In this document: piece after piece, positions 34,251 to 45,414 of the stretch
How positions within the stretch are numbered: the first letter of the stretch is position 1
Layout of the letters: each line of letters opens with the position of its first letter
NCBI GenBank assembly: GCA_947646735.1
Contig: CANTFK010000961.1
Span: 372,001-436,000 of the forward strand
Direction of reading: 5' to 3'
DNA: 64,000 nucleotides
Origin: Peronospora farinosa
Lineage: Eukaryota; Oomycota; Peronosporomycetes; Peronosporales; Peronosporaceae
Program-made: the position numbers and the translations under genes
Notes under the pieces: model-generated
The model's input: the letters and a program-made list of their open reading frames with translations, nothing else
Told to the model about the DNA's origin: nothing
Databases searched by the model: none

Positions 34251-34433
34251 TGTAACGATAGCTCAACTACTTCACTGTGCTGCCAAATGAAAAGTAGTAT
34301 TAAGACTACTAAAGTAAATGTATAAACCCTTCATAAACTGATCACACAATCCAGATCATTCGAAGAACACTGTCCATGCAAGTTGTCCTTTTCACGACAC
34401 ACACATCACTGACGTAATTCGTGATCCTCTACA
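34251..34433 (-). repeat. 5' LTR of copia element (183 bp)
   Basis: Matches the other LTR at 29776-29966. On the minus strand it is followed by GGTTATGAGCCC, which resembles the usual copia primer-binding site (GGTATCAGAGCC type). Confidence 0.92.
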
Positions 34434-34438
34434 GTGGT
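34434..34438. repeat. Target-site duplication of copia element, right copy
   Basis: GTGGT, identical to 29771-29775. Confidence 0.85.
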
Positions 34439-35915
34439 GTGGCGTTGTTCCGTGTTAGTTTCGCACGTGATGTTGCCGTTACTTGTGTATTAGTCAAATA
34501 CGCCTAGTGGTGCATGCCAAATATGTCACCCATGGACCGCTGCCTATACGAGCGAAGATTGCAGCCATTGTTGCTTGCCACATGGATTCAACAATGAACA
34601 GTACGGCTCGTTTGCAATAGCCCAAAATCCCACCAGATGGGGGGGGGGCACTAAGAGAGCCTCCGTCTCACCGTCAGCAAAGTCGTACTCCGGAGCACAC
34701 ATGGTGAGCGATTAATGCTGATCAAGGGTTTTACTTGAAAGAGCTGTAAGGTCCCGTGCTCGACGTTCTCATAGAGATTTCTACAGATGCTAAAAGCAAA
34801 ACTCTTTGTACTGAGATCGAATGGGCGGCACTGACGCGCCGTTAAGCGATATACGTCTAGACAAATGGCGGGAGACGAGCTTGACAGACTTGCCGAAGAA
34901 GGTGATCAGTACATATAGTTGGCATGAAGCGAGCTGCAAACTGGTCTCATAAAGAACATATCGCGTTCAATTATCCTTCGCGCTTCCTCACATCTTTATC
35001 GGCAACTGACTACCCAGCATCCTCGAGCGACATCATACCGTTTTCGTAAACAACATTATAGCGGTTGGCTTCAAGACGTTGGTCTACCGAGGCTTGGCAT
35101 TCTAGACCCATTATGTCTCGGAGGAGCGTCTTACATCCATAGATCCCTGTTCTGATCGTCAGGAGCATAGGAGAGACCTACTGATATCACTCAAAGCGGT
35201 CCATCAAGCTCCTTGGCGATACAAAAAACCAGTATGGGCATTTCTTCTTTATGAAAAAGACAATCACGCGATACACACACGACCCACAGAAACTGAAGAA
35301 ATGCAGACGGGACGAGATCGGTAGATCAACGTAGACACGACTGGATTTAATTTATTTTGGTGTGCTATCGCAAATGACGTGAAGACAACCGTACCAAAAT
35401 ATAGCTGCTAATTACATGTAAAGTTCTTACTACAGATATACATGTGTCTATCGGTCAAAGTACGCATAGCAGCGGTCGTGTCGGTAGATTAATGAGTAGT
35501 ATTGCGGGGAGAGGGGGGTTCGATTGCTTGAGATATTCTAGTATTGTACCGTAGGACTGTTTGATGTGCAGAAGTGACAGTTTTTCGAGGTTCAACCAGT
35601 CGACAAGAAGAAATTATTTGATTAAGATAACCTCGAGTGGCGCGATTAGGGGAAGTGGATCCGCAAGCGTCGATTTTTTGGTTCGGTCTTGAGATTGTAG
35701 TTTACGTGTGCATAGCAAATTCCTCACTTGAATCTCTCATTTCAACCAATTAGTGGTTCTACTTTTTCAATAATTATCACAGATTCCATTCGGACATGAT
35801 CAAAAAAAAAGTTGCGGTACGATAGTCTACGAGCTCATTCGACAAAACAGCTGCACAATCACAAGTGGCGTCTGTATTCTAATCATCTGGTTGTCTTGAG
35901 CCACAAATAATAATA
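34439..35915. other. Intergenic, no gene recognised
   Basis: Short frames only. A run of ten G (34639-34648) and general lack of codon structure. Probably the 5' flank of the PX gene plus old repeats. Confidence 0.5.
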
Positions 35916-37268
35916 ATGAGGGAAAATCTAGCAGCATCACGTATGACTTTGTCGCTTATGAATCAATCGGATCCAAACGAACGTGAATTACGTCTATGGT
36001 TGCTTTCAGCCAATACCCAACGCGGTGTCACCTACTATCGCATTGCGGGACGATTCACCTCTAGTGGTCAGTCATGGGAAGTGAGTCATCGGTACTCGGA
36101 GTTCCTGAAACTGCGTGACCAACTGGTTAAATTCCTTTCAGCGTCCACAGACAAGTGTCCAGGCTGTCGCAACTATCTGCATTCAATTCAACGGTTTGAA
36201 TTTCCAAAAAAGCATCTCTTTGCATCCAGAGCCCCACCGGTTGTTAATTACCGTGTAAAAGCTCTGCGCTCGTTTATCAACTTGTTGGCTTCATGGGCCT
36301 TTTCCAAGACGCCCAAGTGCCCAACATGTGGAGGTTATGCTTTCGATGTCGTACGTGATTTCGTGCTAGATGGCTGCGCCTTATCGGCCGATGCAGACAT
36401 GAACTCGATCAGGGAATCGGTGACTATTCAAGCTTTCGCCAAGCCCAATTTGAGCAGTTCAAGAGGATCGAAGACTCCTACGTGGATGACAAGTTCATTT
36501 GAAAACCTGGACATGACACAGAGCATGGATGTGCCAAACGAAAGAGCGCTATCGAAACTGTTGGATGGACCGAAGCTGAGAGAGGCCCCAGTCTCACGAT
36601 CAAGTCAACGTGAGATACTGCGCGAGAAACAGCCAGCGATGGTGCAAGAGAAAGCAACGAGAGAAATGTCTCATAAGCAGCCGTCGGCTGAGCAGCAACA
36701 GCGGAGACGCCACCAAGACATCGACCCATACGACGCCTTCAATGATTACTTGCCCGAGAGGCAGTCAAAGGTCAAGAAAGCAACTCAGTCGAGCATGGAA
36801 CAGAAGATTCAGAAAGGCAAGTTCACGTCGAGACCGTTGCATGAATCCATTGATGAGAGACGACAGCGGTATCAGCAAGAAGAGGAAAAGGCTAGTGCGT
36901 ACCAGCAAAAGCACCGAAGTGAGCCGTGCAATTTGATAGCACGTCGTTCACTGGCAGAGAACGAGCTATCTGTGGGCAGCAGAGTCTTTGAGAGTCCACA
37001 CTCTAGCGAGAGAGTGGCAAGCCAGAACAGCTTCAGTGCTGAGAGCTTGATCTCGGAGACCGAGCCCATCTTTGTTCGTGGTGATGAGCTCCAGCGCGAC
37101 GGACTTTCAGACGACAAGAGAGAGGACAGGAGATCCATCAGTAGTGTGTATTCGGGCGACGATGAGCTCGAGCTGACGGGTGTGACTATGGTGTCGCCTC
37201 CACATGAACGCATCAAGAGCAGCGTCGACAATTTGTGGCAGCCATGGGAGCTAGCTCGAGTGGCTTAA
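35916..37268 (+). CDS. PX-domain protein with two CxxC pairs
   Basis: Single exon, 450 residues. The PX (phox homology) domain covers roughly residues 24-155. It has the basic strand-3 motif HRYSEFLKLRDQL, the loop FEFPKKHLF (the usual proline-rich/basic lipid-binding loop) and the helix RVKALRSFINLLAS. PX domains bind phosphoinositides, usually PI3P, and direct proteins to endosomal membranes. Unusually, two CxxC pairs (CPGC at 81-84 and CPTCGG at 135-138) are placed within the domain and could bind one zinc ion. The rest (about 160-450) is predicted disordered: Ser/Arg/Glu rich with a Gln/Lys-rich central part. A second in-frame ATG at 35943 is possible as start. No partner can be inferred from the neighbours. 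Confidence 0.85.
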   Translation: MRENLAASRMTLSLMNQSDPNERELRLWLLSANTQRGVTYYRIAGRFTSSGQSWEVSHRYSEFLKLRDQLVKFLSASTDKCPGCRNYLHSIQRFEFPKKHLFASRAPPVVNYRVKALRSFINLLASWAFSKTPKCPTCGGYAFDVVRDFVLDGCALSADADMNSIRESVTIQAFAKPNLSSSRGSKTPTWMTSSFENLDMTQSMDVPNERALSKLLDGPKLREAPVSRSSQREILREKQPAMVQEKATREMSHKQPSAEQQQRRRHQDIDPYDAFNDYLPERQSKVKKATQSSMEQKIQKGKFTSRPLHESIDERRQRYQQEEEKASAYQQKHRSEPCNLIARRSLAENELSVGSRVFESPHSSERVASQNSFSAESLISETEPIFVRGDELQRDGLSDDKREDRRSISSVYSGDDELELTGVTMVSPPHERIKSSVDNLWQPWELARVA

Positions 37269-38307
37269 CAAAGTTGGAGGCTTTCTTATGGATGGCCAGT
37301 AAGTATATGGGAGACGTTTAGTAATGTAGCGGCGGCGTCTGCGCGAACAGCTTATATGACCGATTTTTGTGAAAAAGGGTTTCATAAAGAAGACCAGTGG
37401 TTAACATCTGAATCCCAAAAGATGATGAAAATGTAATGCTGCGATAGTTGCATAGGTTCCAATTGCGTAAAGATAGACAACCCTTTTTTGGAGAGTATAA
37501 GTTGATTTCTGATAAGTAATGCAAGTAAAATAAAAGCCCGAACGTGAGGCTATGCATATTGGATTAGATTAGGATGGACTATCACTTTTTTTTGCCGTGA
37601 CGAAATTGCTGGCACAATATCGTCAAGTACGAACCTTTTGTACACAGCATGGGTCACCGATTTAATGTGTCGTATATATGTCTTTCCTTTTTCACGGCAG
37701 GTCAAATGTGGCATGGAGGTCTCATTAGAATATGAAAGTGATACGTCAGAAGAAGCAAAAAAATACAGAGAGTCTCGACTGTAAAGATACCACCACCTTA
37801 GTATAATAGAAGAAGTACTGAATAAATTGTAAGAAAAGCACCAACGTTTGTCATTTTATTTTTGTGATTTGTATCGTAGCACCGTTTTTCAACCAAACTG
37901 GACCAAAAACAACCCCCGGCTCCTAAGAAGCGTATAAATATTCTTGAACATTCCAACGCGGCCATCTATCGTTCCACCCGTTCGTTCCCTTTTCGTCACT
38001 GTGACGCACCTTTTGATGCAACCTAGCGCTCAAGCGTGAGCTACAGTGTAAGTGCCTAACTCTTGAGACGTTTTATACGCGTCTTAGTTGTAATATACTC
38101 TTAGCGTAATTGTTGAAATATTAATGCGATATTTTGCTTACAAATTGTATTGAAACTTGTGTATTGTAAAAGTCAAGCTCGACAAGAAACCGGTATGACC
38201 AAAGTAGTACTGAACTACCTTGTTTGTATTTAATATTATACTACAATATGACATTGACATTATATATTTGTCCTTCTGAGCAGAAAGTGAAGCAATTTCA
38301 AGCACAT
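37269..38307. other. Intergenic, presumed promoter of the RING gene
   Basis: No coding sequence recognised. A TATA-like TATAAATA lies at 37933-37940. The sequence is AT-rich near 38080-38250. An upstream non-coding exon cannot be excluded, since a CAG acceptor-like site precedes the ATG at 38308. Confidence 0.4.
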
Positions 38308-40517
38308 ATGGAGCATTCCATGGCATCCGATATAACGCCAGCTATATCCAAGACAAATGAAGGTCATTGGTGGCGTTGGACCCACGGCAAAAGCGGTACA
38401 ACGGCTTCTAGCAGCCTTGTTGGCTCGCTTTACAACTCGAATCATCACACGAAAAGCAGCAGTAAAAACCAGACTTCAGCAGCAGCAGAAGCAGCAACTT
38501 TCCCCTCCTATTGGCAAAAACGCACCACTAGGACACCCAAAGAGGAGAACAACTCGGTCACCTCCTCGTCCGCACCGACCTGGTCTACGTCTCCAAATGC
38601 GAGTAGTAGTTCATCTTCTTCTCCAAAGTTCTTCTCAGGTACAGCTTCTTTATTATCTTGCAATTCGAGAGCTGTAGATGGGTTTTCTAAGAAGAAGGCG
38701 TCGATATCGTCACAATCAAGTCGTGGACATCGAGACGGTCTTAGTACAAAAAGTTTAGTGGAAACGTCGTCGTCGTCTTCGGTGTTTATGTTCTCGACAC
38801 GTGAGGACAAAGGCGCAGCTTCGTCCGAGATAACATGGTCTAAGAGCAAGCGATCAACCATCAGGAAAGATAGGAAGAACAGCAAGAACTCGTTGTCCAT
38901 GTCGTCGAGCAGTCGAGCAGGGATACGTGTAGTTGCGGCACGGAACACGAACTTCTTGTCGAATGTCAATGAAGACTCGGAGATGAGAGTTCCAGAGTCG
39001 AGTGTTAACTTGTTTGCTTTCTCGACGCAGGAGACCAAGCCAAGTCATAGTTCAGCACGTGGAAACTCACGTTTTATCTCTTCCAGGACTAAGAAGGCGG
39101 ACAAAGTTCCTGCGGCAGAAACAACCATGTTCGCTTTTGATGGAAATTTCTCGAGATTCAACCCGCCTACATTCCCAGTATCGTCATCCTCGGTAGCGAC
39201 GACGACCTCAGCGCAGTCGTTTTCGACAGTAGACCCGGTTGTAAGCTGCGCTCGCGCTGTTCTTCAAGACTGTATTAGAACTCGCAAAATAGAACAGAGA
39301 ACTGCTCGAAAGCGCTCTATCGAAGGATGCTTTGATGGAGACCTGCGGGAAAACAATGGTTTTGGATGGCAGTACGAAACTATCTCTAAGCCCTGGGAGT
39401 ACGGAGTTATGAGCCCTGGTTCATGGTGAGTCTGCGAACCTAGTGGCTGGGAAAACACATTTATATTTTGTCATCTAATGCCTTTTGTGTAATTGTTTTG
39501 TGCAGCAGCAGCAGTGATGATGAGCTCAGTCAATTGTCGTCAATGAACCCGTCATTCTAGTGCGTTTTTAACTTATCATGCCGATATCACGGACACTGCT
39601 TCTAACGGTAGTGTCATGTCCTTGTCTACAGCACTGACAAGTTCGAGCGGGGTTGCAATAGCAAGCTGGCAAAAGAAGAAATATACCGTCAGATTCTAGT
39701 TGGAGACAACGACTTCAGCAGCAGCCCTGAATTTCAGTGCTACAGCCCTTTGATCGAAGAAAAGTGCGTAGACATTGGTGGATGGTGTGGTGGACTGATT
39801 GTGCAAGAGTACCTGATGTATCTTTGGTGTTTGATTTTTCAGGGGGATACCCATCGAGGTTCGATACCAGCTTCCCTTGGCAATGGGTACAGCAAACGAA
39901 ACCAGCAAGGAATGCACGATTTGCCAGCTTCGCTACGGTATTGGTGATCACATTGTAACGCTTCCATGCCAGCACTTTTTCCAGTACGTATTCCACACTA
40001 TTGAGTAAAGTGATGTACAAAAACCAAGCCGAACTCACGCTTTCATCTTTGTAGTGCGTGTTGTGTAGACAAATGGCTATGGAATCACACATCGTGCCCG
40101 CTTTGCCGAACGGAAGTCACTGTAGACCAGGAAGCGGAATTATGCAACACGAAACACAATTTTACCGAGTGTTCACCTATGGATCGGGAGCGAATTCGTC
40201 GCCAGATGCGCTCTTCCTCGCAGCACGCAGGCTTTCGTCCAGTCGTGCCAGGTACGGAACAAGCACGTGCTTCAATGTGCTACCTTACGTAAAGTGCTGA
40301 CCATTTTTGTATAGTGGAAAGTGACCAACTCGAGCTGGAAGTGTCACGCATGGCAATCGACGAGGACTCGGAAGCTGAAGACGAACCTAGCTATATGGTT
40401 TGGTACGTTTGTACAAGTGATAATATGCCATTGATGCATATCATCTTATCTTTTGCTTGTCACTTTTTCTTGTACAGCCCAATTCCTCATTTTGCCACGA
40501 GCGCTCAAGACAATTAA
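38308..40517 (+). CDS. RING-H2 E3 ubiquitin ligase, Ser-rich N-terminus
   Basis: Seven exons: 38308-39425, 39506-39559, 39632-39763, 39843-39983, 40055-40251, 40315-40402 and 40478-40517. All junctions agree in phase and give 589 residues. The first exon encodes about 370 low-complexity Ser/Thr/Lys-rich residues, probably disordered. The RING-H2 domain is complete: Cys459, Cys462, Cys477, His479, His482, Cys485, Cys496 and Cys499 (ECTIC, LPCQHFFHACCVDKW, SCPLC). The tail is acidic (DEDSEAEDEP). RING-H2 proteins bring an E2~ubiquitin to a substrate; the substrate here is unknown. Most donors are GTGCGT or GTACGT. An in-frame extension upstream to 38224 exists, but MEHSMASD is the more likely start. 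Confidence 0.88.
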
Positions 40518-40876
40518 TTGCACGGACAACTGAAGAGCCCATTAGCATTGCCTGAACGGTCTCTTGTTGCTAAAAGGCATCAGCTCTGCAAAAAAACAAC
40601 GACTCGCTCGTGATCTACACACTCAATGAACGACCATTCATCAGGAAACAAGAGCAGCGAAAAAGTATTCGACTTCCAGTCTTTTGTTCTTTTGTATGGT
40701 GTTGTGGCTCTGGACGTAGCCAAAATGCTGAAAACGAGATTAACGCATTAAATACCAATAAAACTGCAATAAACATGACGTCCGTGTGTATAAAATACTA
40801 TCAATACCTTCGTACAACCTTATTCGTGTGTCACTGTTTGAGTCACAAGATTCAATTAACGATACGATTGAAGGCC
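40518..40876. other. Short intergenic region
   Basis: Spacer between two genes on the same strand. No gene recognised. Confidence 0.5.
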
Positions 40877-43800
40877 ATGGATGCTGACGACGAAGCGTCT
40901 ATGACGTATTTCCTACCTGATGGTATCGCAAACGACTCACCTCCTAAGAAAAGGTGCGTCTCCTCTATCCATCCATATATTATTCATCTTCTATCTCCTC
41001 GTAATACGTGTAATATTCAATTTTTACTGACGTGATATCTTTTCAATTAAATGTAGCCGCACTAAAGCAAGTTTTGGCCCCATTGGCGGACGTAACAGTG
41101 CCGAAACTATTAACCAATCAATAGCCACGTCTACTGGGAATACAGCAGTGATCATCGCAGCTCCAGCAGCCTCGAATTTGATGAGTGACGTAGATTTTAG
41201 TGGACTTTATACTCGACCATGTGTTACATTGGAAACGTCACCTTTCAGCTCAAGTGAAAGCTCCAAGTCGTCTTCTAGACCCACCAACTTGTTGCAATCA
41301 GATTTGAGAGGAGATATGCACTCGCTCCGAGCTTCCCGAGACTTTGGCGACTCTGGGGGAACCATTTCGAGCTTTAGCCCATTTGTTAAGCCTGCGAGAC
41401 TTTTTACCTCTGGATTAAGAGATGGAGAAGTTCTTGGAGGCACTGGAGGTATCAGATCTTCGGATTCAATGTTTGGTGGAGGACAAGAGGCTGCAAAGGA
41501 CTTTTATAAAGAGGGAGAAAGCAGGAGGAGTATATTAGCTACGGAGTCTTTTGGCAAGAAGACTCAGCAATTATATCATGGAGAAGAAATGTCGTCGTAC
41601 TTGCGGGCTGAAGAACGTGACAGTCCCTTCAGATTAAGTTCAAAGAGGACGTGGCCTTCTTTGGCGACGGAAGTGTCGCAGCCTCGTCGTATCTTACAAC
41701 GTCCACCTGGATTGCCTGATCCTCCTGGGCTAAGTGAACCTATTGGAATGCAGTCTCTTACGGGTTTTGGAAGTGGAGGTAGAGACATAATGCAGCAGCA
41801 AGCGTCCAACACTCAGTTTCGACCTTTTAGTCGTTCAACTTTATCGCCTTTGGGGGCAAGTAAAGGAGCTCCAAACGAAGCTTTTTCGAGCGGTAAGAAC
41901 CAGTATAAACCGAGTTCACTGTCCAGCTTGAATTCCTCGACAGGTATGGTTGGAGATAGCTCATTGCGTGACCAGACATATAGTCGCTTTGCGTCGGCTT
42001 CGGGTCTAACCGAGCTAAACACGCACTCGACAAAAGTTGATGAGATGGAGAGCATGCGTACTCGAAAAGCAGTTAATGCGTCGTACAATCGGGAACCAAC
42101 CACCTCGAGACGAATTGATGTAAAAGCGAGTTCAAAGACGCTACGGAGCCCAAAGGAGGCTCGAGGCGGAAGGAAAAGGGCTGAAGGCCGCTCAAATATT
42201 AGAACAAAAGCTTTGGAGTTAAGCATAGACGCGACCAATGTTTCTGCGCCGGGATCACCTATTATACCGAAACGCTCCGATCGTGGTTGTAAATTGGCTT
42301 CCTCAGTAACCGCGCGCGGAAGCTCGATTTATGTGAATGAAAGCAGCCGTAATTGCGATGATCCATCAGTAGCAAGAGGTAAGCGCCGGAATCAGGTAGG
42401 CGATAAAGGTGCAGTTTTGTCGTCATATGGTACTGGTGGTAACGACGGCCGTTGGAGAAAACTGGATAACCAGAGTGATGAACCTGGCTCTATGGTTAGC
42501 CCTCCGCCTGGTTTGAAAGGAAGGGACGGTTCTGTGATTTTGACTTCAAGAGATTCTGGAAAAGCGCGACGAGAGGATACCAAATCTTCCAGTCGAACCG
42601 CCTCGAAGAGGAATCCCATGAGAGGAAATGGTAAAGGGACAGGAACCACTCGTCGTCAAGTGTATCGCGAAAAGCACGATAAGGAGAGCGTATTAGGTCA
42701 GTTTTTGTCGGAGGAGGCTGCCCCTATTCCTGCTTCTTTAAGCAGGCAAAACAGTCAAAGAAGCAATGATGGCCCGATATCGCCTAAAACAAATTTTCAG
42801 GAACTAGAAGAAGATACAAGGCAAGATGCCGAAACCAGTGCCTTCTCAAGAACATCTGAATCTATCCTTGTGGTGCCAAGCTCCATTAGCGCGAGAATCG
42901 ATGATGTTGACGAAACGGCCGATAAGTCCATGGACAAATCTAGAGGACAGCGTGAGATATTAGCAAGTTGTCATGATGAAGTCGCAGCAAAACGTACTCA
43001 CGATGCCAGAAGCATATACACTGCACCACCCGAGGGTCTATCAACTACATATACATGTAGCACAAAACGTGAGCCATCTTTGTCAAGTACTGTACCGGAA
43101 TATGAACCGACAACGAGAAAAGAGCTCGCTGAGCAAGCGCAAGTGTCACTTGATCAACAGCTTTTGGAGTCAAAGAAGTTGAAGAAGAAAGCTGTTGTCT
43201 CCGTCGAGCCTCCAAGCGAAAGCATCTTATCCGCGAAAAAAGGTGCTGGTTTCGCGCCGTGTGCAGATGATAAGAAATCACATTTGACGAAAGAACATCG
43301 CAAGGAAAAGACCAAAAAGGAAAAGATAGACAAGAAAATAGCTTCTCGAGGAAGGAAAGACAAGCGAGGGGCGTCTGTGATTTCAAAGGCAGCAGACACA
43401 GTCAATAATTCTGCGGCAGAGGCACAAGACAAGCAACTGAAGACCTTGGCCATCAAAAGTACCCCACTTTCCGCACGATTTGTCCAGGGACTACGTAATG
43501 GAGCTTCAATAGCCACTACAGCTGTGCTGCTAGCTTATTCTGGAACACGACATGGCTGTGTCTGGATTGCTTGGCGGTTGAACATTAAGGGCCTGCTTGC
43601 AACTGCTTTTTCATATGCGGAGTCAGTGTTGGCGATGGTGTTTAGTGTGGTACTGCTAGTCTCGTTGCACATCGCTTCTTGGCTCATTCGTATTCATCGG
43701 GTTGCGTTTCGCGCGATATTGACTCATCGGCACATCGGATTCTGTTTCACGTTTCTCTATGGCTTCCCGTTCCTTGTCCAGTATGTTTTCCCATGGGCGC

Positions 43801-44513
43801 CTCCTTGGGCGCCGGTATGCCTCTGGTATGCATTTCTTGTCCAACTATTTTGCACGAACGGATCCACAGCTATGGTGACAACCTTCCGAATTATTTTGCC
43901 GCTGGTCTTCTTGGTCGAGGGAATTTCTCACCACAGTTTCCTATTGGACTTGAACGGTAAGTTTTGCACGTATTACGTTTACAACAACTGCTTGAAATAA
44001 CGATTTGCTCTGAGTTTTAGGTGCAGAACTTTTGCTTACTTCGTTTATCATCTCCGCACTGAAGACGAGCGACTTGTGCTCCCCACTATTTTTTCTATCG
44101 TTGGCGACACAGGTACGATGAATTAGGGTGCAATTTGATGCTACGATTCTACATTGTGTTTAACATTATTGGCTGTGGAGTGCTTGCTTGCTGTTTTTCT
44201 AGGTTCGAACCTTATCGTGCAGTGGCTGCAATTGACACTAGCACTCTACTCATTGCATGTCATGGCAGCGACCGACGACGAATGGGTGCGAGTGCTTATG
44301 TTAGGTTATCGACTTGTTCTTGTTCTGCTGACCTTGCTGTGTATCTTTTGTATTCAGATCGGCATTGACGAAGAAGAGGACGATCTTTCTTTCCACCCAC
44401 CAACTGTAGACTACAACCATCACCCCACTCCGTCAAGCGCCGTGTCGATCCAGAAAAACAAGAGATTAGATCGTCGAACTCTGGCGTATGTACGTAAGCG
44501 CAAGTTGCGCTAA
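40877..44513 (+). CDS. Large protein: disordered N-terminal part plus multi-pass membrane C-terminus
   Basis: Four exons, 40877-40953, 41057-43956, 44021-44112 and 44223-44513, in phase, giving 1119 residues. The first ~830 residues are low complexity and rich in Ser, Arg, Gly and Lys, with a Pro-Gly-Leu cluster (RPPGLPDPPGLSEP) and a Lys-rich stretch near 725-760. From about residue 843 there are six to eight hydrophobic segments (for example VLAMVFSVVLLVSLHIASWL, FRIILPLVFLVEGI, VLVLLTLLCIFCIQIG). A short acidic and then basic tail follows, ending RRTLAYVRKRKLR. The protein family is not recognised; it may be specific to oomycetes. The last intron uses a CAG acceptor just inside exon-like sequence (44221), chosen because it alone keeps the frame. 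The cytosolic disordered part could act as a scaffold, but this is only an inference. Confidence 0.8.
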
Positions 44514-45026
44514 GGTAATATGCCGTGCCCGTTGACACGTTTGCTATACGAATACTACCTGCATAAACATAAGGCGGCATACCTTTTCGATACCGAATAG
44601 AGCTGTCGTTTATCGACGTGAATATGCAGGCGACGTTGAGGGCATAAGCATCAGCGCTGCTTCGCAGCGCATGACCAAGACAAATACAGCCAATGTGCGT
44701 CCATGCAGTTAAGAGGGTCGCGCATCAAGAGACAAGTGAATTTAATACTGTAGCTTCTTTTACTGGCCAGCATTACCAGTGCAGATATTTCAAGCGGCAA
44801 GTCCATTAAGTGTGGTTCTTTGTACATGGATGTCGGCTGACGCACACACGACAAACGATGTATCCATTCTCTGGCTTCTTTGCGAAGAAACGCGATCGAC
44901 GTTTTGTTGACGGAGGCCTAAAGATCCTGCCCGAATAAAAGACTAACAATTATCGTCAAACAAAATCTAACGTGCGCTCAAAGGGTAGTTTCATGTGTGT
45001 GTATATGTTGAAGATGGATATGTTAA
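44514..45026. other. Intergenic, no gene recognised
   Basis: 3' flank of the membrane-protein gene. No recognisable coding sequence. Confidence 0.5.
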
Positions 45027-45405
45027 AGCGGAGCTACACAGCTCCTTTAGTCAGAGCAAGACTTGAAAAGGCTAAAAGCCTGTTAAGTTCTAAAGAACTG
45101 TTTAGAAGCTGACGGCTTAAAGCCGTCAACTTTGTAGTAGTTTAGTTAACCAAACGACTACGAAGTCTACCCGTTCTACGGAACCAGGAGGAACTTCTAG
45201 TCTACAAGCAATAGCTTACGGTTCAGAGAACCATCGCACAGAGTGCAAGAGCAAGCTAGAAGCTTAAAGGTTTAGGAAACCAACGCACGAAGTGCACAAG
45301 AGAATAAGTCTTATCAAGACTTGAGATCTTTACCTCAAAATGAGAACTGATGTAAATTTGCTCTCTATGGACTATCATGGTAAAATTTAATTGCCTTTGA
45401 TAGGG
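45027..45405 (+). repeat. LTR-like repeat (family shared with 62878-62966)
   Basis: Begins GCGGAGCTACACAGCTC and continues with TCAGAGCAAGACTT and GGCTAAAAGCCTGTTA. The same order (GGAGCTACACAGCTC, TCAGAGAAATACTT, GGCTAAAAGCCTGTTA, TTGACGGCT) occurs at 62880-62966. It directly precedes a gypsy gag/protease fragment in the same orientation, so it is probably a 5' LTR or leader remnant. Confidence 0.55.
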
Positions 45406-45414
45406 CGGAACCTA

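Larger units (their letters stand above)
29776..34433 (-). mobile_element. Near-intact Ty1/copia LTR retrotransposon (4.66 kb)
   Basis: Complete structure on the minus strand: 5' LTR (34433-34251), gag, zinc knuckle, protease, integrase, reverse transcriptase/RNase H, polypurine tract and 3' LTR, flanked by a GTGGT target-site duplication. The two LTRs differ by one ~9-base indel and a handful of substitutions, which points to a fairly recent insertion. The coding region is interrupted by only a few small lesions: frame changes near 33758-33705 and 33205, and one in-frame TAG at 31506-31504. This copy is probably not autonomous, but close relatives may be. Confidence 0.95.

Noticed and set aside
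34639..34648. Run of ten G as a G-quadruplex candidate
   Set aside because: A single homopolymer without four spaced tracts; could be a sequencing artefact.
38357..39196. Alternative frames and minus-strand frames in the RING gene first exon
   Set aside because: Low-complexity shadows; only the chosen frame splices in phase into the RING domain.
41207..43516. Minus-strand frames opposite the large membrane-protein gene
   Set aside because: Shadow frames of a low-complexity exon without motifs.
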